Counted from the stretch's first letter, positions 15,518-23,680 are shown. The stretch: 34,799 bases of DNA from Hespellia stercorisuis DSM 15480 (GCF_900142165.1 NZ_FQZY01000044.1:1-34799), one strand, 5' to 3'. Numbers and translations are program-made. Notes: a model not told the origin generated them from the sequence alone.

Positions 15518-17017
15518 CTACTGTTTCTTCTCTGTTTTGAGTGCTTTTAAGAGCGAAACGCATGCCGCGAACATTACAAATATAAATGGGAACGCGGCCG
15601 CCAGCGAAATTGTCTGAAGCGGTTTTAATCCTCCTGCCATAAGCAGTCCAATTGCCATCACTGACTGAATCACACCCCAAAGAATCTTTTTGCTGTTCGG
15701 CGGGTTGATGTTTCCGTTTGATGTCAGCATAGAGAGCACATATACCCCCGAGTTCGCCGAGGTGACGAAGAACGCGCACAGCGATACAATTGCAACAAGA
15801 GACAGGATAAACCCTAGCGGATATTCTCTGAGGACCAGAAACAGTCCGGTCTCCGGCGTCGCAACTACCTCTTTCAATGCCTCAATCGAAAGAATGCCTT
15901 TTGCTCCAAGATTTATTCCCAGGTTTCCAAATACAGCACCCCACACGCAGGAAGCTGCCGCAGGAACGAGCACGACTCCCAGCACAAATTCACGGATTGT
16001 ACGTCCTTTGGAGATGCGGGCAACAAACACACCTACAAACGGTGCCCAGGCAATAAACCATGCCCAGTAGTACAGTCTCCAGCTGCCCAGCCAGCTGTTA
16101 TCGCCATACGATGCTATTTTCAGCGCATCCGGGATGAAGTTTCCTATATATTGTCCCATACCATTGACAAAACTATTCAGAACTTCTACTTTTGGCCCCA
16201 CGATAAAACATACAATCAGCAGACCGATTGCAATATACAGGTTCGCATCAGAAATAATAGAGATACCTTTTTCCAGTCCCGATACCGCCGAAGATATATA
16301 TATCACCGTCACGACCGCAACAATCACGATCTGTACCGTAAGATTGACCGGGATTCCAAACAGCGTATGGATTCCGGCGTTGATCTGCATGGTGCCAAGA
16401 CCAAGTGATGTAACAATTCCGGCCACTGTGGCAAATACTGCCAAAATGTCGATCAGTTTTCCAAGCCAGCCGTTCGCAAGCTTTTCACCAATCAATGGTT
16501 CCAGAATACAGCTGATCAGACTCTTTTTGTCCTTGCGGAACATAAAATATGCAAGAGCCAGTCCGATGATTGCATAGTTCGCCCACGGAAGGATTCCCCA
16601 ATGAGTGAAGAATGACTTGATCGCGAAATCAGCCGCTCCGGCAGACGCGCTCTCAATTCCGTCCGTTGGATTAATATAGTGACTCAGCGGTTCCGCAACC
16701 CCCCAGAATACAAGCCCGACTCCCATACCACAGCCGAACAGAAGTCCAAACCATGTCATATTACTGTATTCCGGCCTGGAATCATCTCCACCGAGACGAA
16801 TTTTCCCATATCTTCCAAAACCTACATAAGCAATAAAAAACAAAAATACGATCATAGCCAGCAGATAAAGCCAACCAAAATCAACTGTAAAAAATGTGTA
16901 GGCTGCATTGGATACTTTCGTAAAGCTTTCGTTAAAGGCTACCGACCACACTGCGATAATCGCAACCAATACGAGGGAGATATAAAATACTGATTTACTG
17001 GTGTTCTTTTTTTCCAT
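15518..17017 (-). CDS. BCCT-family transporter (betaine/choline/carnitine or glycine type)
   Basis: This 499-residue membrane protein has about 12 hydrophobic segments and the BCCT fold. The GMGVG motif at 97-101, followed by LVFWGVAEPLSHY, is the form seen in sodium-coupled members such as BetP. The Trp-rich binding-site helix reads WAWFIAWAPFVGVF (about 313-326), so one of the usual aromatic-box tryptophans (WAWWxxW) is phenylalanine here. ISKGRTIREFVLG follows as in other family members. The ribosome binding site is AAAGGAG. It lies between grdB and trxB, in a block dedicated to glycine reductase, so it presumably imports the reductase substrate: glycine, sarcosine, betaine or a precursor. 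Substrate specificity cannot be read from sequence, and the Phe change hints it may differ from BetP. Confidence 0.9.
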   Translation of the reverse strand: MEKKNTSKSVFYISLVLVAIIAVWSVAFNESFTKVSNAAYTFFTVDFGWLYLLAMIVFLFFIAYVGFGRYGKIRLGGDDSRPEYSNMTWFGLLFGCGMGVGLVFWGVAEPLSHYINPTDGIESASAGAADFAIKSFFTHWGILPWANYAIIGLALAYFMFRKDKKSLISCILEPLIGEKLANGWLGKLIDILAVFATVAGIVTSLGLGTMQINAGIHTLFGIPVNLTVQIVIVAVVTVIYISSAVSGLEKGISIISDANLYIAIGLLIVCFIVGPKVEVLNSFVNGMGQYIGNFIPDALKIASYGDNSWLGSWRLYYWAWFIAWAPFVGVFVARISKGRTIREFVLGVVLVPAAASCVWGAVFGNLGINLGAKGILSIEALKEVVATPETGLFLVLREYPLGFILSLVAIVSLCAFFVTSANSGVYVLSMLTSNGNINPPNSKKILWGVIQSVMAIGLLMAGGLKPLQTISLAAAFPFIFVMFAACVSLLKALKTEKKQ

Positions 17018-17138
17018 ATCCTTCTCCTTTAAATATGATACTGCTTTTTATGCCCCCAAACGCAGTATATTTTGTAAGTCCCCAAATCATGTATTTCCAT
17101 GTGAGCATCGGGTACACTGCCCACATTTATTTTATTAT

Positions 17139-17168
17139 AGAAAAAGCCCATAACCCCGGGCTTTTTCT
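17139..17168 (-). terminator. Terminator after grdB
   Basis: An 11-bp perfect stem (17139-17149 with 17158-17168) and an 8-base loop, with a T-rich 3' arm, lies 27 bases after the grdB stop. It could end or attenuate the grdE-grdB message before the transporter gene. Confidence 0.75.
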
Positions 17169-17195
17169 AATTGCATACAGTTTCAAATATCTATA

Positions 17196-18503
17196 TTACA
17201 CTCTGAATACTGTCTGCTCTTCAATCTCTGTCGCAAGGCTCTCAACAGCGACCTTCGTTCTGTGATAACGCAATTTCCACTGATCCTCTTTTGATGTAGC
17301 AGGATCACCAAGTGGATATGGAATAGAGATCGTCGGAACGATTCTGTTAGAGCCAACTGTCTTGGCAACCGGAATCAGATTACACATCTGAACGATCGGG
17401 AATCCAGCTTTTTCTACTTCTTTTACCATCGTTGCACCGCAACGTGTACAGGTACCTCAGGTAGAGACCATGATCACACCGTCAACGTGATCTTCCTGAA
17501 GCAGCGGAATAATCTCGCGGGCCATTCTTGCAGCCTCAGCCTCGGTTGTTCCTGTACCGACTGTTGTATAGAAGTAAGAATGAAGGCTTCCGATCACTCC
17601 TTCTTTTTCTAATACTTTCAGTGCATCTACCGGAGTGATTACATTCGGATCCGCATCTGCCGCTGCCGGATCGAAACCAGCATGAATCGTCTTGTACTCA
17701 CCACCCTTGAGCGCCTCTGTACCAGAAATGTCATATTTTCCCCAACGTGTAGCAGATGCTGACTGGATGCGATCCGGATTGTCTACCGGTACGATACCAC
17801 CAGTGTTGAGCAGTGCGATCTTTGCCTTTGAAAGATCCTTGATAGCCGGAGCAATCGGTACGCGGTCCAATTTTGGAATTGGCAGCTCTGTCTGGAACGG
17901 TTCTCCGTTAAGTTTCTTTACCAGCATGTCGATCATACGCTCAGAAGCAGGCTTTCCATCCTCCAGCCAAACCTGGTGGCGGATTCCTCTTGCGAAGTAA
18001 CCATCTTCGTCTGCACTTCCTACAGCCTCACCTTTCAAAAGCTTGTTGGCAACCACAGCCATAGCCTTAACGTCTTTTTTCATCTTAGAAGCAATATTGC
18101 CGCCTCTCAGAATATACATATCTTTTTTAAACATCTCTGCGCCCGGGTTCTCTTCGTTAATAGAAGTAACAACCGGAACACCGAATTTTTCTTTTACCGC
18201 TTTACAGATTGTACCACATGCCACTCCGTAACGGCCAGCCTGAAATGCCGGACCTGCAAGGAAGATATCCATCTCTTTTCCTTCCAGCATACCAAGAATT
18301 GTGGCAACCGCTTCTTCTGTGTTTGATCCCATATAGTTATCACCACAGATAATGGTATGTGTTACTTCTGTATCATCTAACTCTTTTGCAAACTGCATTG
18401 CAGGACCAATCTGTCCCTCGTGAATTTCTGGCTCAGCTCCCGCTTTGTCTTCTCCACCGATCTGACCAAAAAATTGATTTACATATACTATCGCTTTTTT
18501 CAT
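17196..18503 (-). CDS. grdB: Substrate-binding protein B selenoprotein subunit, glycine reductase type (GrdB), in-frame UGA
   Basis: This 435-residue selenoprotein subunit of protein B attacks the substrate carbon. The frame runs from ATG 18503 (after AGAGGTGACGAA) through TGA at 17457-17459, read as selenocysteine 349 in MVSTUGTCTRCG, the family UxxCxxC motif (Sec349, Cys352, Cys355), to the stop at 17196. The N-terminus is MKKAIVYVNQFFGQIGGEDKAG. The following hairpin CGTTGC-GGT-GCAACG is a good SECIS candidate. It lies 13 bases after grdE. GrdB (glycine), GrdF (sarcosine) and GrdH (betaine) are homologues and hard to tell apart by eye; the glycine call rests on overall resemblance and linkage, and the nearby BCCT transporter leaves the others possible. 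Family certain, substrate probable. Confidence 0.93.
17430..17459 (-). promoter_or_regulatory. UGA(Sec) codon and candidate SECIS of grdB
   Basis: The Sec codon is at 17457-17459. Twelve bases later a perfect 6-bp stem CGTTGC/GCAACG encloses the loop GGT (17430-17444). Position and G-U-containing loop resemble bacterial SECIS elements. It overlaps the CTRCGA part of the coding sequence. Confidence 0.7.
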
Positions 18504-18516
18504 TTCGTCACCTCTA

Positions 18517-19842
18517 TTAGAATTCTTTCATGGTTTTTGGAGACCATCCCACTACCTGGTCACCACAGAACATCGAGTTATTTTCCAGAATGATAGATCC
18601 GTCTTCTCTTACGGAAGGTCCTAAGATCTCATCTCCTGCCCAGCCGCCTGACAATCCGTCTCTCGCAAGCGCCTGAAGTTCTCCGAGTACTGTCTCCATT
18701 GGAGGCAAGTCAATTAATTCTGATACGTTACCGCATGATACGATTGCGTCACATTTCTCATCTAATGTAACCAGTGGCTGAGATTTTCCATCACGTCCTG
18801 TACACTCATTTGTAACACCGATTGTCTTAACGCCGACATCTTCCAGTGCTACGATACATCCAACAAAATCGGCATCCGGATTGCCATAGCCTTCTTCTGC
18901 TACCACTGCTCCGTCAGCGCCAAGGCTCTTAGCCATCTGTGCAACAAAGATTGCAGAACGTTCTTTCTGTTCCAGTGCTACGTTCAGGTTTGACATAATC
19001 ACACCGAGGAAGTTGATTGTCTTTCCATGCTCTTTCATCAGCGCCTTGATGTTCGGGCTGTTCTGGAAATCATAGGTAGACCATTTGGAAGATACAGGCA
19101 TGAAGCTTCCTGATACAAGTGCACCGTCAAGCACTTCGTTTGGATGCATCAGTGTCGGTACGAAATGGTTCATATCCCATCCGTAGACCAGATCGTTGTA
19201 CCCCATCTCTTCCATCTGTGACTGTGGCTGCATCACGTATACGACCGATGGTAATTTTTCCACCTCAGCATCGCGCTTGATAATCTGCCCCAGTTCAAAT
19301 GTTTCCGTATCCTCTGGTGTCAGTTCTTTCACACATGCTCCGATAAATTCTGCAAGTTTGTGTCCAGCACGTCTCAGCGCGTCATTTTTCTTCTGCTGCT
19401 CATTCTTCTCAAAATCTTCGTTTGTATCTGCAACGAGAACGATGTTGTTCAACTGTCCGAAATATGTATATTTCTGCCCTTCTCCGCTCATATCGATCAC
19501 ACCGTCCTGGAAACCGCCCCAGTGTTTTCCGACAACAAGTACGCTGCAGTTTTTCAATGCATGTAATGTTCCTTCACCCGCTGCTGCCAGCTCTCCTGTG
19601 TATCCCGGAAATACTCCTCTGTCATCGAGGCGAGTTCTTGGCTCGATTGCCTCTTTTACAGGGCACATCCGAATTTTATCACCTGGCTTTGCAATGTAAA
19701 GCTCCGCCTCTGTGATTCTTTCATCCTCGCGGATAAATGCAAGTGCCTCTTCCTTGTTAATAACCAATACACCGTCCTTGAAAGATAAATTGTCACCAAA
19801 CACAATATCCTTCACATAGAAATTACCAATTTCCAGTTTCAT
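18517..19842 (-). CDS. grdE: Protein B proprotein of glycine reductase (GrdE), without the expected Asn-Cys site
   Basis: This 441-residue protein matches the proprotein that forms the alpha and beta subunits of protein B and carries the carbonyl group that binds the substrate amine as a Schiff base. Recognisable parts are PVKEAIEPRTRLDD (61-74), VVGKHWGGFQDGVIDMSG (103-120), LMHPNEVLDGALVSG (231-245), SNLNVALEQKERSA (284-297), EEGYGNPDADFVG (316-328) and TNECTGRDGKSQPLV (344-358). The start follows AAAGGAGG. In Eubacterium acidaminophilum the 47-kDa precursor is reported to be cleaved near the middle at an Asn-Cys site into 25 and 22 kDa pieces, the Cys becoming the carbonyl. Here there is no Cys at all from residue 171 to 328. 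The expected region reads VSGSFMPVSSKW (243-254), with serines in place of Asn-Cys. The gene is the first of the grd block, downstream of a palindrome-flanked promoter. Confidence 0.9.
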   Translation of the reverse strand: MKLEIGNFYVKDIVFGDNLSFKDGVLVINKEEALAFIREDERITEAELYIAKPGDKIRMCPVKEAIEPRTRLDDRGVFPGYTGELAAAGEGTLHALKNCSVLVVGKHWGGFQDGVIDMSGEGQKYTYFGQLNNIVLVADTNEDFEKNEQQKKNDALRRAGHKLAEFIGACVKELTPEDTETFELGQIIKRDAEVEKLPSVVYVMQPQSQMEEMGYNDLVYGWDMNHFVPTLMHPNEVLDGALVSGSFMPVSSKWSTYDFQNSPNIKALMKEHGKTINFLGVIMSNLNVALEQKERSAIFVAQMAKSLGADGAVVAEEGYGNPDADFVGCIVALEDVGVKTIGVTNECTGRDGKSQPLVTLDEKCDAIVSCGNVSELIDLPPMETVLGELQALARDGLSGGWAGDEILGPSVREDGSIILENNSMFCGDQVVGWSPKTMKEF

Positions 19843-19905
19843 GATTTACCTCCTTTGATTTTCGCATAGCTCTTTTCTATATGCATTTTGCCATAAACAG
19901 CGTTT

Positions 19906-19921
19906 AATAAGCACGCTTATT
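19906..19921. promoter_or_regulatory. Palindromic operator candidate, downstream site
   Basis: AATAAGC-AC-GCTTATT, 7-bp arms, lies 18 bases downstream of the grdE -10 box. It shares the core ATAAGCNCGCTTAT with the site at 19975, suggesting one dimeric regulator binds both. Confidence 0.65.
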
Positions 19922-19938
19922 CGTTGTTTTATACAACA

Positions 19939-19967
19939 AATATATCAACTTGTCTTTTATTTGTCAA
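19939..19967 (-). promoter_or_regulatory. grdE promoter
   Basis: TTGACA (19962-19967), 17-bp spacer, TATATT (19939-19944): a near-perfect vegetative promoter about 97 bases before the grdE start. It lies between two related palindromes. A further small inverted repeat (TTGTT/AACAA, 19924-19939) overlaps the start region. Confidence 0.88.
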
Positions 19968-19974
19968 TAGTTAT

Positions 19975-19992
19975 CTATAAGCGCGCTTATAG
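19975..19992. promoter_or_regulatory. Palindromic operator candidate, upstream site
   Basis: CTATAAGCGCGCTTATAG is an 18-bp perfect palindrome ending 8 bases upstream of the grdE -35 box. It is the better of two matching sites whose centres are 70 bp apart. Confidence 0.7.
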
Positions 19993-20069
19993 TTTTTATC
20001 TATATAGCGTATCTGCGGGCTTTTACAGCATTATCAGACGAAAGTTTTTTGGCACACAATTTTTTTCGC

Positions 20070-20109
20070 AAAAAAATATGTTCACATTCCACTTGAAATG
20101 TGAACATAT
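20070..20109 (-). terminator. Terminator of the DUF3841 gene pair
   Basis: A 13-bp stem (20076-20088 with 20097-20109) and an 8-base loop are followed on the minus strand by seven T residues. It lies about 55 bases after the second DUF3841 gene and isolates it from the grd promoter. Confidence 0.85.
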
Positions 20110-20163
20110 CTTGCAATTTTATTTTAATTGATCTATTCATTTTCCCATTGCACTTTTCTAAGC

Positions 20164-20715
20164 TTATTCCTGGCAGACCCATTCCTTTTTCAGAAACCAC
20201 GCTGCTCCCTGCACGTATTCCTCTTCTATTTTTTCGTCCAGAAATAATCTTTCCCAGCTTTTCATGATTTTCTTCTTCACCATTGGGTAAAATGGTCTCT
20301 CAAACACATCTGAGCTCGTCATAATCCCCTGCCGTTCCAGTTCTTTTTCAAACTCCCTGCATTCTCCCTCGTCGCCGATATAATCCAGACTTAAAATCTT
20401 TGTCCATTTTCTCCGGTCAAACAGGATCAGTTGATCACAGGGAATGTGAAGCTTCAGTGTGGATGCTCCCTCGCCGGCCTTCGCCCATCTGGGATCTTTG
20501 AACATCCACACCGGCGACTCCGCTTTCTCCGGTTTCGGAATTATTCGCTGCGCATTCTCTGTGAAAAATGTATAGGCAGTCCGAAAGCTCCATGCCGTCT
20601 CCCGGTACTTCTGGTCAATGTAACTTTTTTTCACATAGTAGATACCATCCCGCTCCAGGGCATCCAGCACGATCTGTGCCTGCGCGGTCCACATCGTAAC
20701 ATAATTATTCTCCAT
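20164..20715 (-). CDS. DUF3841-type protein, second of two paralogues
   Basis: This 183-residue soluble protein has no signal peptide or membrane segment. It opens MENNYVTMWTAQAQIVLDALERDGIYYV and includes SPVWMFKDPRW and TLKLHIPCDQLILFDRRKW, ending in YPMVKKKIMKSWERLF and AAWFLKKEWV. These match the DUF3841 pattern (WTxQ start, SWExxF near the end) as I remember it. Its start overlaps the end of the upstream paralogue by 11 bases, with GAGGTGAG as ribosome binding site. Function unknown. It is less similar to its neighbour than a recent duplicate would be, so the pair is old. Coding status is certain; the family name is moderately sure. Confidence 0.75.
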   Translation of the reverse strand: MENNYVTMWTAQAQIVLDALERDGIYYVKKSYIDQKYRETAWSFRTAYTFFTENAQRIIPKPEKAESPVWMFKDPRWAKAGEGASTLKLHIPCDQLILFDRRKWTKILSLDYIGDEGECREFEKELERQGIMTSSDVFERPFYPMVKKKIMKSWERLFLDEKIEEEYVQGAAWFLKKEWVCQE

Positions 20716-21304
20716 CGTAGCGTCTCACCTCTTTTACCCACTCTCTGCGAATCTCCCATGCTGTGGCAACCATCATCTCTTTTTTATCGGTCTTCAATGT
20801 GAACACCCGCTCCCAGCTATCCGTGATTTTCCGTTTCAGCGCCGGATAAAAATTTCCCTTGTCCGTCAATATGATTTCGTCATCGCTGTGGATACCGTAC
20901 CGCTTCAGCTCTGCTTCATGTTTTTTTGCATCCTCGTCATCGGTCGGAATATACCAGTAATTCACCCGGTACCCCCATGCATCCGTGTTGCAGAACAGAA
21001 ACTGATTCCGCGGGATTTCCAGCTTCAGAATCACCGTGTTCTCAGTCGGCTGGAGCATATTCCCCTCATCCAGAGACAGCCAGACCGGATACTGCTCTTC
21101 CGGTTCCAGCTCCAGGTACTTCCCCGCCTCCCTCGTATACCACCGATACAATTCCAGATAGTAATCCGCAATAGTATCGTTCTTCAACACGATATATTCT
21201 TCTTTTACGCGGTAAACACCTTTCTCCTGAAGTTCCTCCCAGACCTGTGGGAGCTGCCGGGTCCACAAAACTACGTTCTCTCCCTCTCTCATCTCCTGAT
21301 TCAT
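20705..21304 (-). CDS. DUF3841-type protein, first of two paralogues
   Basis: This 199-residue soluble protein is paralogous to the gene that follows it. Shared features are the opening VVLWTRQLPQVWEELQEKGVYRV (like MWTAQ...GIYYV), PVWLSLDEGNM, LKLEIPRNQFLFCNTDAWGYRVNYWYI, and the closing YPALKRKITDSWERVF with ATAWEIRREWV. Acidic stretches are frequent. The start follows AAAAGGAGGAG, and a good promoter lies just upstream. Divergent from a TetR regulator that may control it. No catalytic motif recognised; the many conserved aromatic residues suggest a binding or small-molecule domain but that is speculation. Confidence 0.75.
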   Translation of the reverse strand: MNQEMREGENVVLWTRQLPQVWEELQEKGVYRVKEEYIVLKNDTIADYYLELYRWYTREAGKYLELEPEEQYPVWLSLDEGNMLQPTENTVILKLEIPRNQFLFCNTDAWGYRVNYWYIPTDDEDAKKHEAELKRYGIHSDDEIILTDKGNFYPALKRKITDSWERVFTLKTDKKEMMVATAWEIRREWVKEVRRYDGE

Positions 21305-21327
21305 GCTGCTCCTCCTTTTCTGCCTCT

Positions 21328-21357
21328 AAGATACCGCTCACGCATTTCTCCTGTCAA
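21328..21357 (-). promoter_or_regulatory. Promoter of the DUF3841 pair
   Basis: TTGACA (21352-21357), 18-bp spacer, TATCTT (21328-21333), 23 bases before the start codon. Confidence 0.75.
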
Positions 21358-21418
21358 TGCTTTTGAAATGATATTACTATTTTCTATAATGTTCCGAATA
21401 TAAATTCTGCTTTTTTAT

Positions 21419-21447
21419 TTTACACTCATTATTTTGCGTGTTATACT
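21419..21447 (+). promoter_or_regulatory. Promoter of the TetR-type regulator
   Basis: TTTACA (21419-21424), 17-bp spacer, TATACT (21442-21447) on the plus strand, divergent from the DUF3841 promoter. Implies a leader of about 200 bases before the regulator start codon. Confidence 0.7.
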
Positions 21448-21453
21448 AAAACC

Positions 21454-21651
21454 ACTTTACAGCAATTTGAAACAATCACGCCATTAAGCCGCCAGTCGGA
21501 CCCTTACAGTTCACCACTACGCTTAATCATGAATATTCGGCAGCGCTGGACTGCCCGCGGACGGTGAAGCGGGCACTGCAGTCCGCTTTACTGCTTACCG
21601 TGAATGTCCGAATTGCTGTTCCAACTTTATGAGGAAAGGTACGAATTCGTT
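21454..21651 (+). other. Long, apparently structured 5' leader of the TetR gene
   Basis: About 200 bases without a convincing gene. It contains a GC-rich hairpin in which GCCCGC pairs with GCGGGC, extended by GGACT/AGTCC around a bulge (21548-21586). An outer TTCGG/CCGAA pairing is possible (21536-21614 region). It is much richer in GC than the flanks. I recognise no known riboswitch. It could be a regulatory leader RNA or remnant of an insertion. Confidence 0.4.
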
Positions 21652-22326
21652 ATGGGAAAAGAAGAAACTCAGGAAAGACAAGAACAAAAGCGGCAAAATA
21701 CAATCCGCTTCATCAAAGCGACACAGGAACTTTTGGACGAGGAGGGGCTGGACGCGCTCTCCATTCGCAAGATTGCGGACCGGGCCGGATTTCACAATTC
21801 CACTCTGTATCTGTATTTCAACGACGTGAACCAGCTGATTCTGATGGCATCACTGAAATATTTTGACCGATACAGCAAAGCGTTATCGCAGTACAGCTAT
21901 AAAAAGCTGACACCTACAGACAATTTTTATACGATATGGGAAGTATTCTGCCGAATCGCTTTTCAGCGCCCCCAGATATTCTATAACTTTTTCTTTGGGA
22001 AATACAGTGATAATCTGACGGAGATCATGAAATCATATTACGAACTGTTCCCGGACGAAGTAGACAACTACTCCAAAGAAATCGGAGACATGTACTATGG
22101 AAAAGATTTCAAGGAGCGCTGCCGTATTATCCTTATGCCGCTGATCGATCTTCCGGATTCTCACATCCACGAAGATAACGTAGAACTTGCCAACACAATT
22201 GTGGTAAGTTGTTTCAAAGAACTGCTCACACAAAAATGTCAGGATCCTGAACTAAGTGATTACAAACTGACTGAAGAATTTCTATCCATGCTCACTTATA
22301 TCACAGGCCTAAAATTAACTTTTTAG
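21652..22326 (+). CDS. TetR/AcrR-family transcriptional regulator
   Basis: This 224-residue regulator has the TetR N-terminal DNA-binding domain at about residues 10-60: TIRFIKATQELLDEEGLDALSIRKIADRAGF read in parts, then HNSTLYLYFNDVNQLILMAS, the recognition helix and the family YxYF signature. A helical ligand-binding and dimer domain follows with FYTIWEVFCRIAFQRPQIFYNFFF. I chose ATG at 21652, preceded by AGGAAAGG; an in-frame ATG at 21604 has no ribosome binding site. It is divergent from the DUF3841 pair and 1.7 kb from grdE, so it could control either. Palindromes at the grdE promoter have the size of TetR-type operators, but no copy was seen near its own promoter. Ligand unknown. Confidence 0.88.
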   Translation: MGKEETQERQEQKRQNTIRFIKATQELLDEEGLDALSIRKIADRAGFHNSTLYLYFNDVNQLILMASLKYFDRYSKALSQYSYKKLTPTDNFYTIWEVFCRIAFQRPQIFYNFFFGKYSDNLTEIMKSYYELFPDEVDNYSKEIGDMYYGKDFKERCRIILMPLIDLPDSHIHEDNVELANTIVVSCFKELLTQKCQDPELSDYKLTEEFLSMLTYITGLKLTF

Positions 22327-22374
22327 GCTCATTCATCTGGACATCACAATTTTTGAGCATCTGCTTTTACGCAC

Positions 22375-22426
22375 AAAACTCCTTCCAGCACATGCATTTA
22401 AATCTGCAAGTGCTGGAAGGAGTTTT
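22375..22426. terminator. Bidirectional terminator between TetR gene and dnaJ
   Basis: A 17-bp perfect stem (22375-22391 with 22410-22426), A-run on one side and T-run on the other, lies between two convergent genes. It can serve both. Confidence 0.9.
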
Positions 22427-22443
22427 GGTATATCTGAAATCTT

Positions 22444-23643
22444 TTATTCGTCAAACGCCTCTTTAACTTTATCCATGAAGCCTTTCTTTTTTCCTTTTGT
22501 GCTCTTTGTTTCACTCTCCGCGGTTTTTGGGTCCGCAGAATGCAGCGAATTCCCTGACACCTCGTCAAATCTGCGCAATGCTTCTTTCGCTTCTGCACTC
22601 AATTTATCTGGTGTCTGAATAACCAGCGTCACATAGTGATCTCCGCGAACCTCCGAATTGCGGAGTGACGGAACGCCTTTGCCCTTTAATCTGACCTTTG
22701 TGTCGGTCTTGGTTCCCGGTTTGACTGTGTAGATTACTTCTCCATCCACTGTCTTGATCCGGATATCTGCGCCGAGTGCTGCCTGTGCAAATGTAATTGG
22801 TGCCGTAGAGAAGATATGCACATCCTGACGCTGGAAGATTGGATGTCTTGACACATTCACCTCCACCAGCAGGTCGCCGCGCGGTCCACCGTTCACTCCC
22901 GGCTCGCCCTTTTCTCTGATGCGCACACTCTGCCCGTTATCGATTCCTTTCGGAATCTTGACCTGAATCTTCTTTTTGCTGGAGGTGTATCCTGTTCCTG
23001 CACAGGACGCACATTTCTCTTTGATGATCTTTCCACTTCCATGACAGTTCGGACATGTCTGCACGTTCTGCACTGTTCCGAAAAACGACTGGGAAGTATA
23101 GACAACCTGTCCCTTACCTCCACATTTCGGACAGGTCTCCGGGCTTGTTCCCGGCTTTGCACCTGTTCCGTTACATGTGGTACACGGATCCTTCATAATC
23201 ACTTCAATTTCTTTTTCGCAGCCGAACACAGCTTCTTCGAATGTGATGCGCACACTCTTACGGATGTTCGCGCCCTTCATCGGACCATTGCTCGCACGGC
23301 CGCCACGACGGCCCCCTCCTCCAAACATATCTCCAAAAATGTCTCCAAAGATATCGCTGAAATCAGCTCCGTTGAAGTCAAAGCCTCCGAATCCGCCACC
23401 TCCGCCTGCGCCTCCATCAAACGCTGCATGACCAAACTGATCATATTGGCGGCGCTTTTCCGAATCACTCAGGACAGCATATGCTTCCGATGCTTCTTTA
23501 AATTTTTTCTCAGCTTCCGCATCTCCCGGATTCATATCCGGATGATACTTTTTTGCCAAGACTCTGTATGCTTTTTTCAAGGCGGCGTCATCAGCTCCTT
23601 TATCGACGCCCAGCACCTCATAATAATCTCGTTTGTCTGCCAT
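22444..23643 (-). CDS. dnaJ: Co-chaperone DnaJ (Hsp40)
   Basis: This 399-residue type I DnaJ has the J domain (1-70) with YHPDMNPGD carrying the HPD motif, which stimulates the DnaK ATPase. A Gly/Phe-rich region follows (about 78-125), then four zinc-finger repeats of the form CxxCxGxG ([32 protein letters not shown]), then two substrate-binding beta domains and a Lys-rich tail. I chose ATG at 23643, after AAGGGA, which gives the family start [12 protein letters not shown]; an in-frame ATG 15 bases upstream is less likely. It is separated from dnaK by 292 bases of repeats, unusual for this pair. Function secure. Confidence 0.97.
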   Translation of the reverse strand: MADKRDYYEVLGVDKGADDAALKKAYRVLAKKYHPDMNPGDAEAEKKFKEASEAYAVLSDSEKRRQYDQFGHAAFDGGAGGGGGFGGFDFNGADFSDIFGDIFGDMFGGGGRRGGRASNGPMKGANIRKSVRITFEEAVFGCEKEIEVIMKDPCTTCNGTGAKPGTSPETCPKCGGKGQVVYTSQSFFGTVQNVQTCPNCHGSGKIIKEKCASCAGTGYTSSKKKIQVKIPKGIDNGQSVRIREKGEPGVNGGPRGDLLVEVNVSRHPIFQRQDVHIFSTAPITFAQAALGADIRIKTVDGEVIYTVKPGTKTDTKVRLKGKGVPSLRNSEVRGDHYVTLVIQTPDKLSAEAKEALRRFDEVSGNSLHSADPKTAESETKSTKGKKKGFMDKVKEAFDE

Positions 23644-23680
23644 AACATATCCCTTCATTTCAAATCTATTGTTTCATAAA

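Noticed and set aside
20000-20200. A 66-codon minus-strand open frame after the DUF3841 genes
   Set aside because: It spans the terminator hairpin and has no ribosome binding site or protein-like composition.
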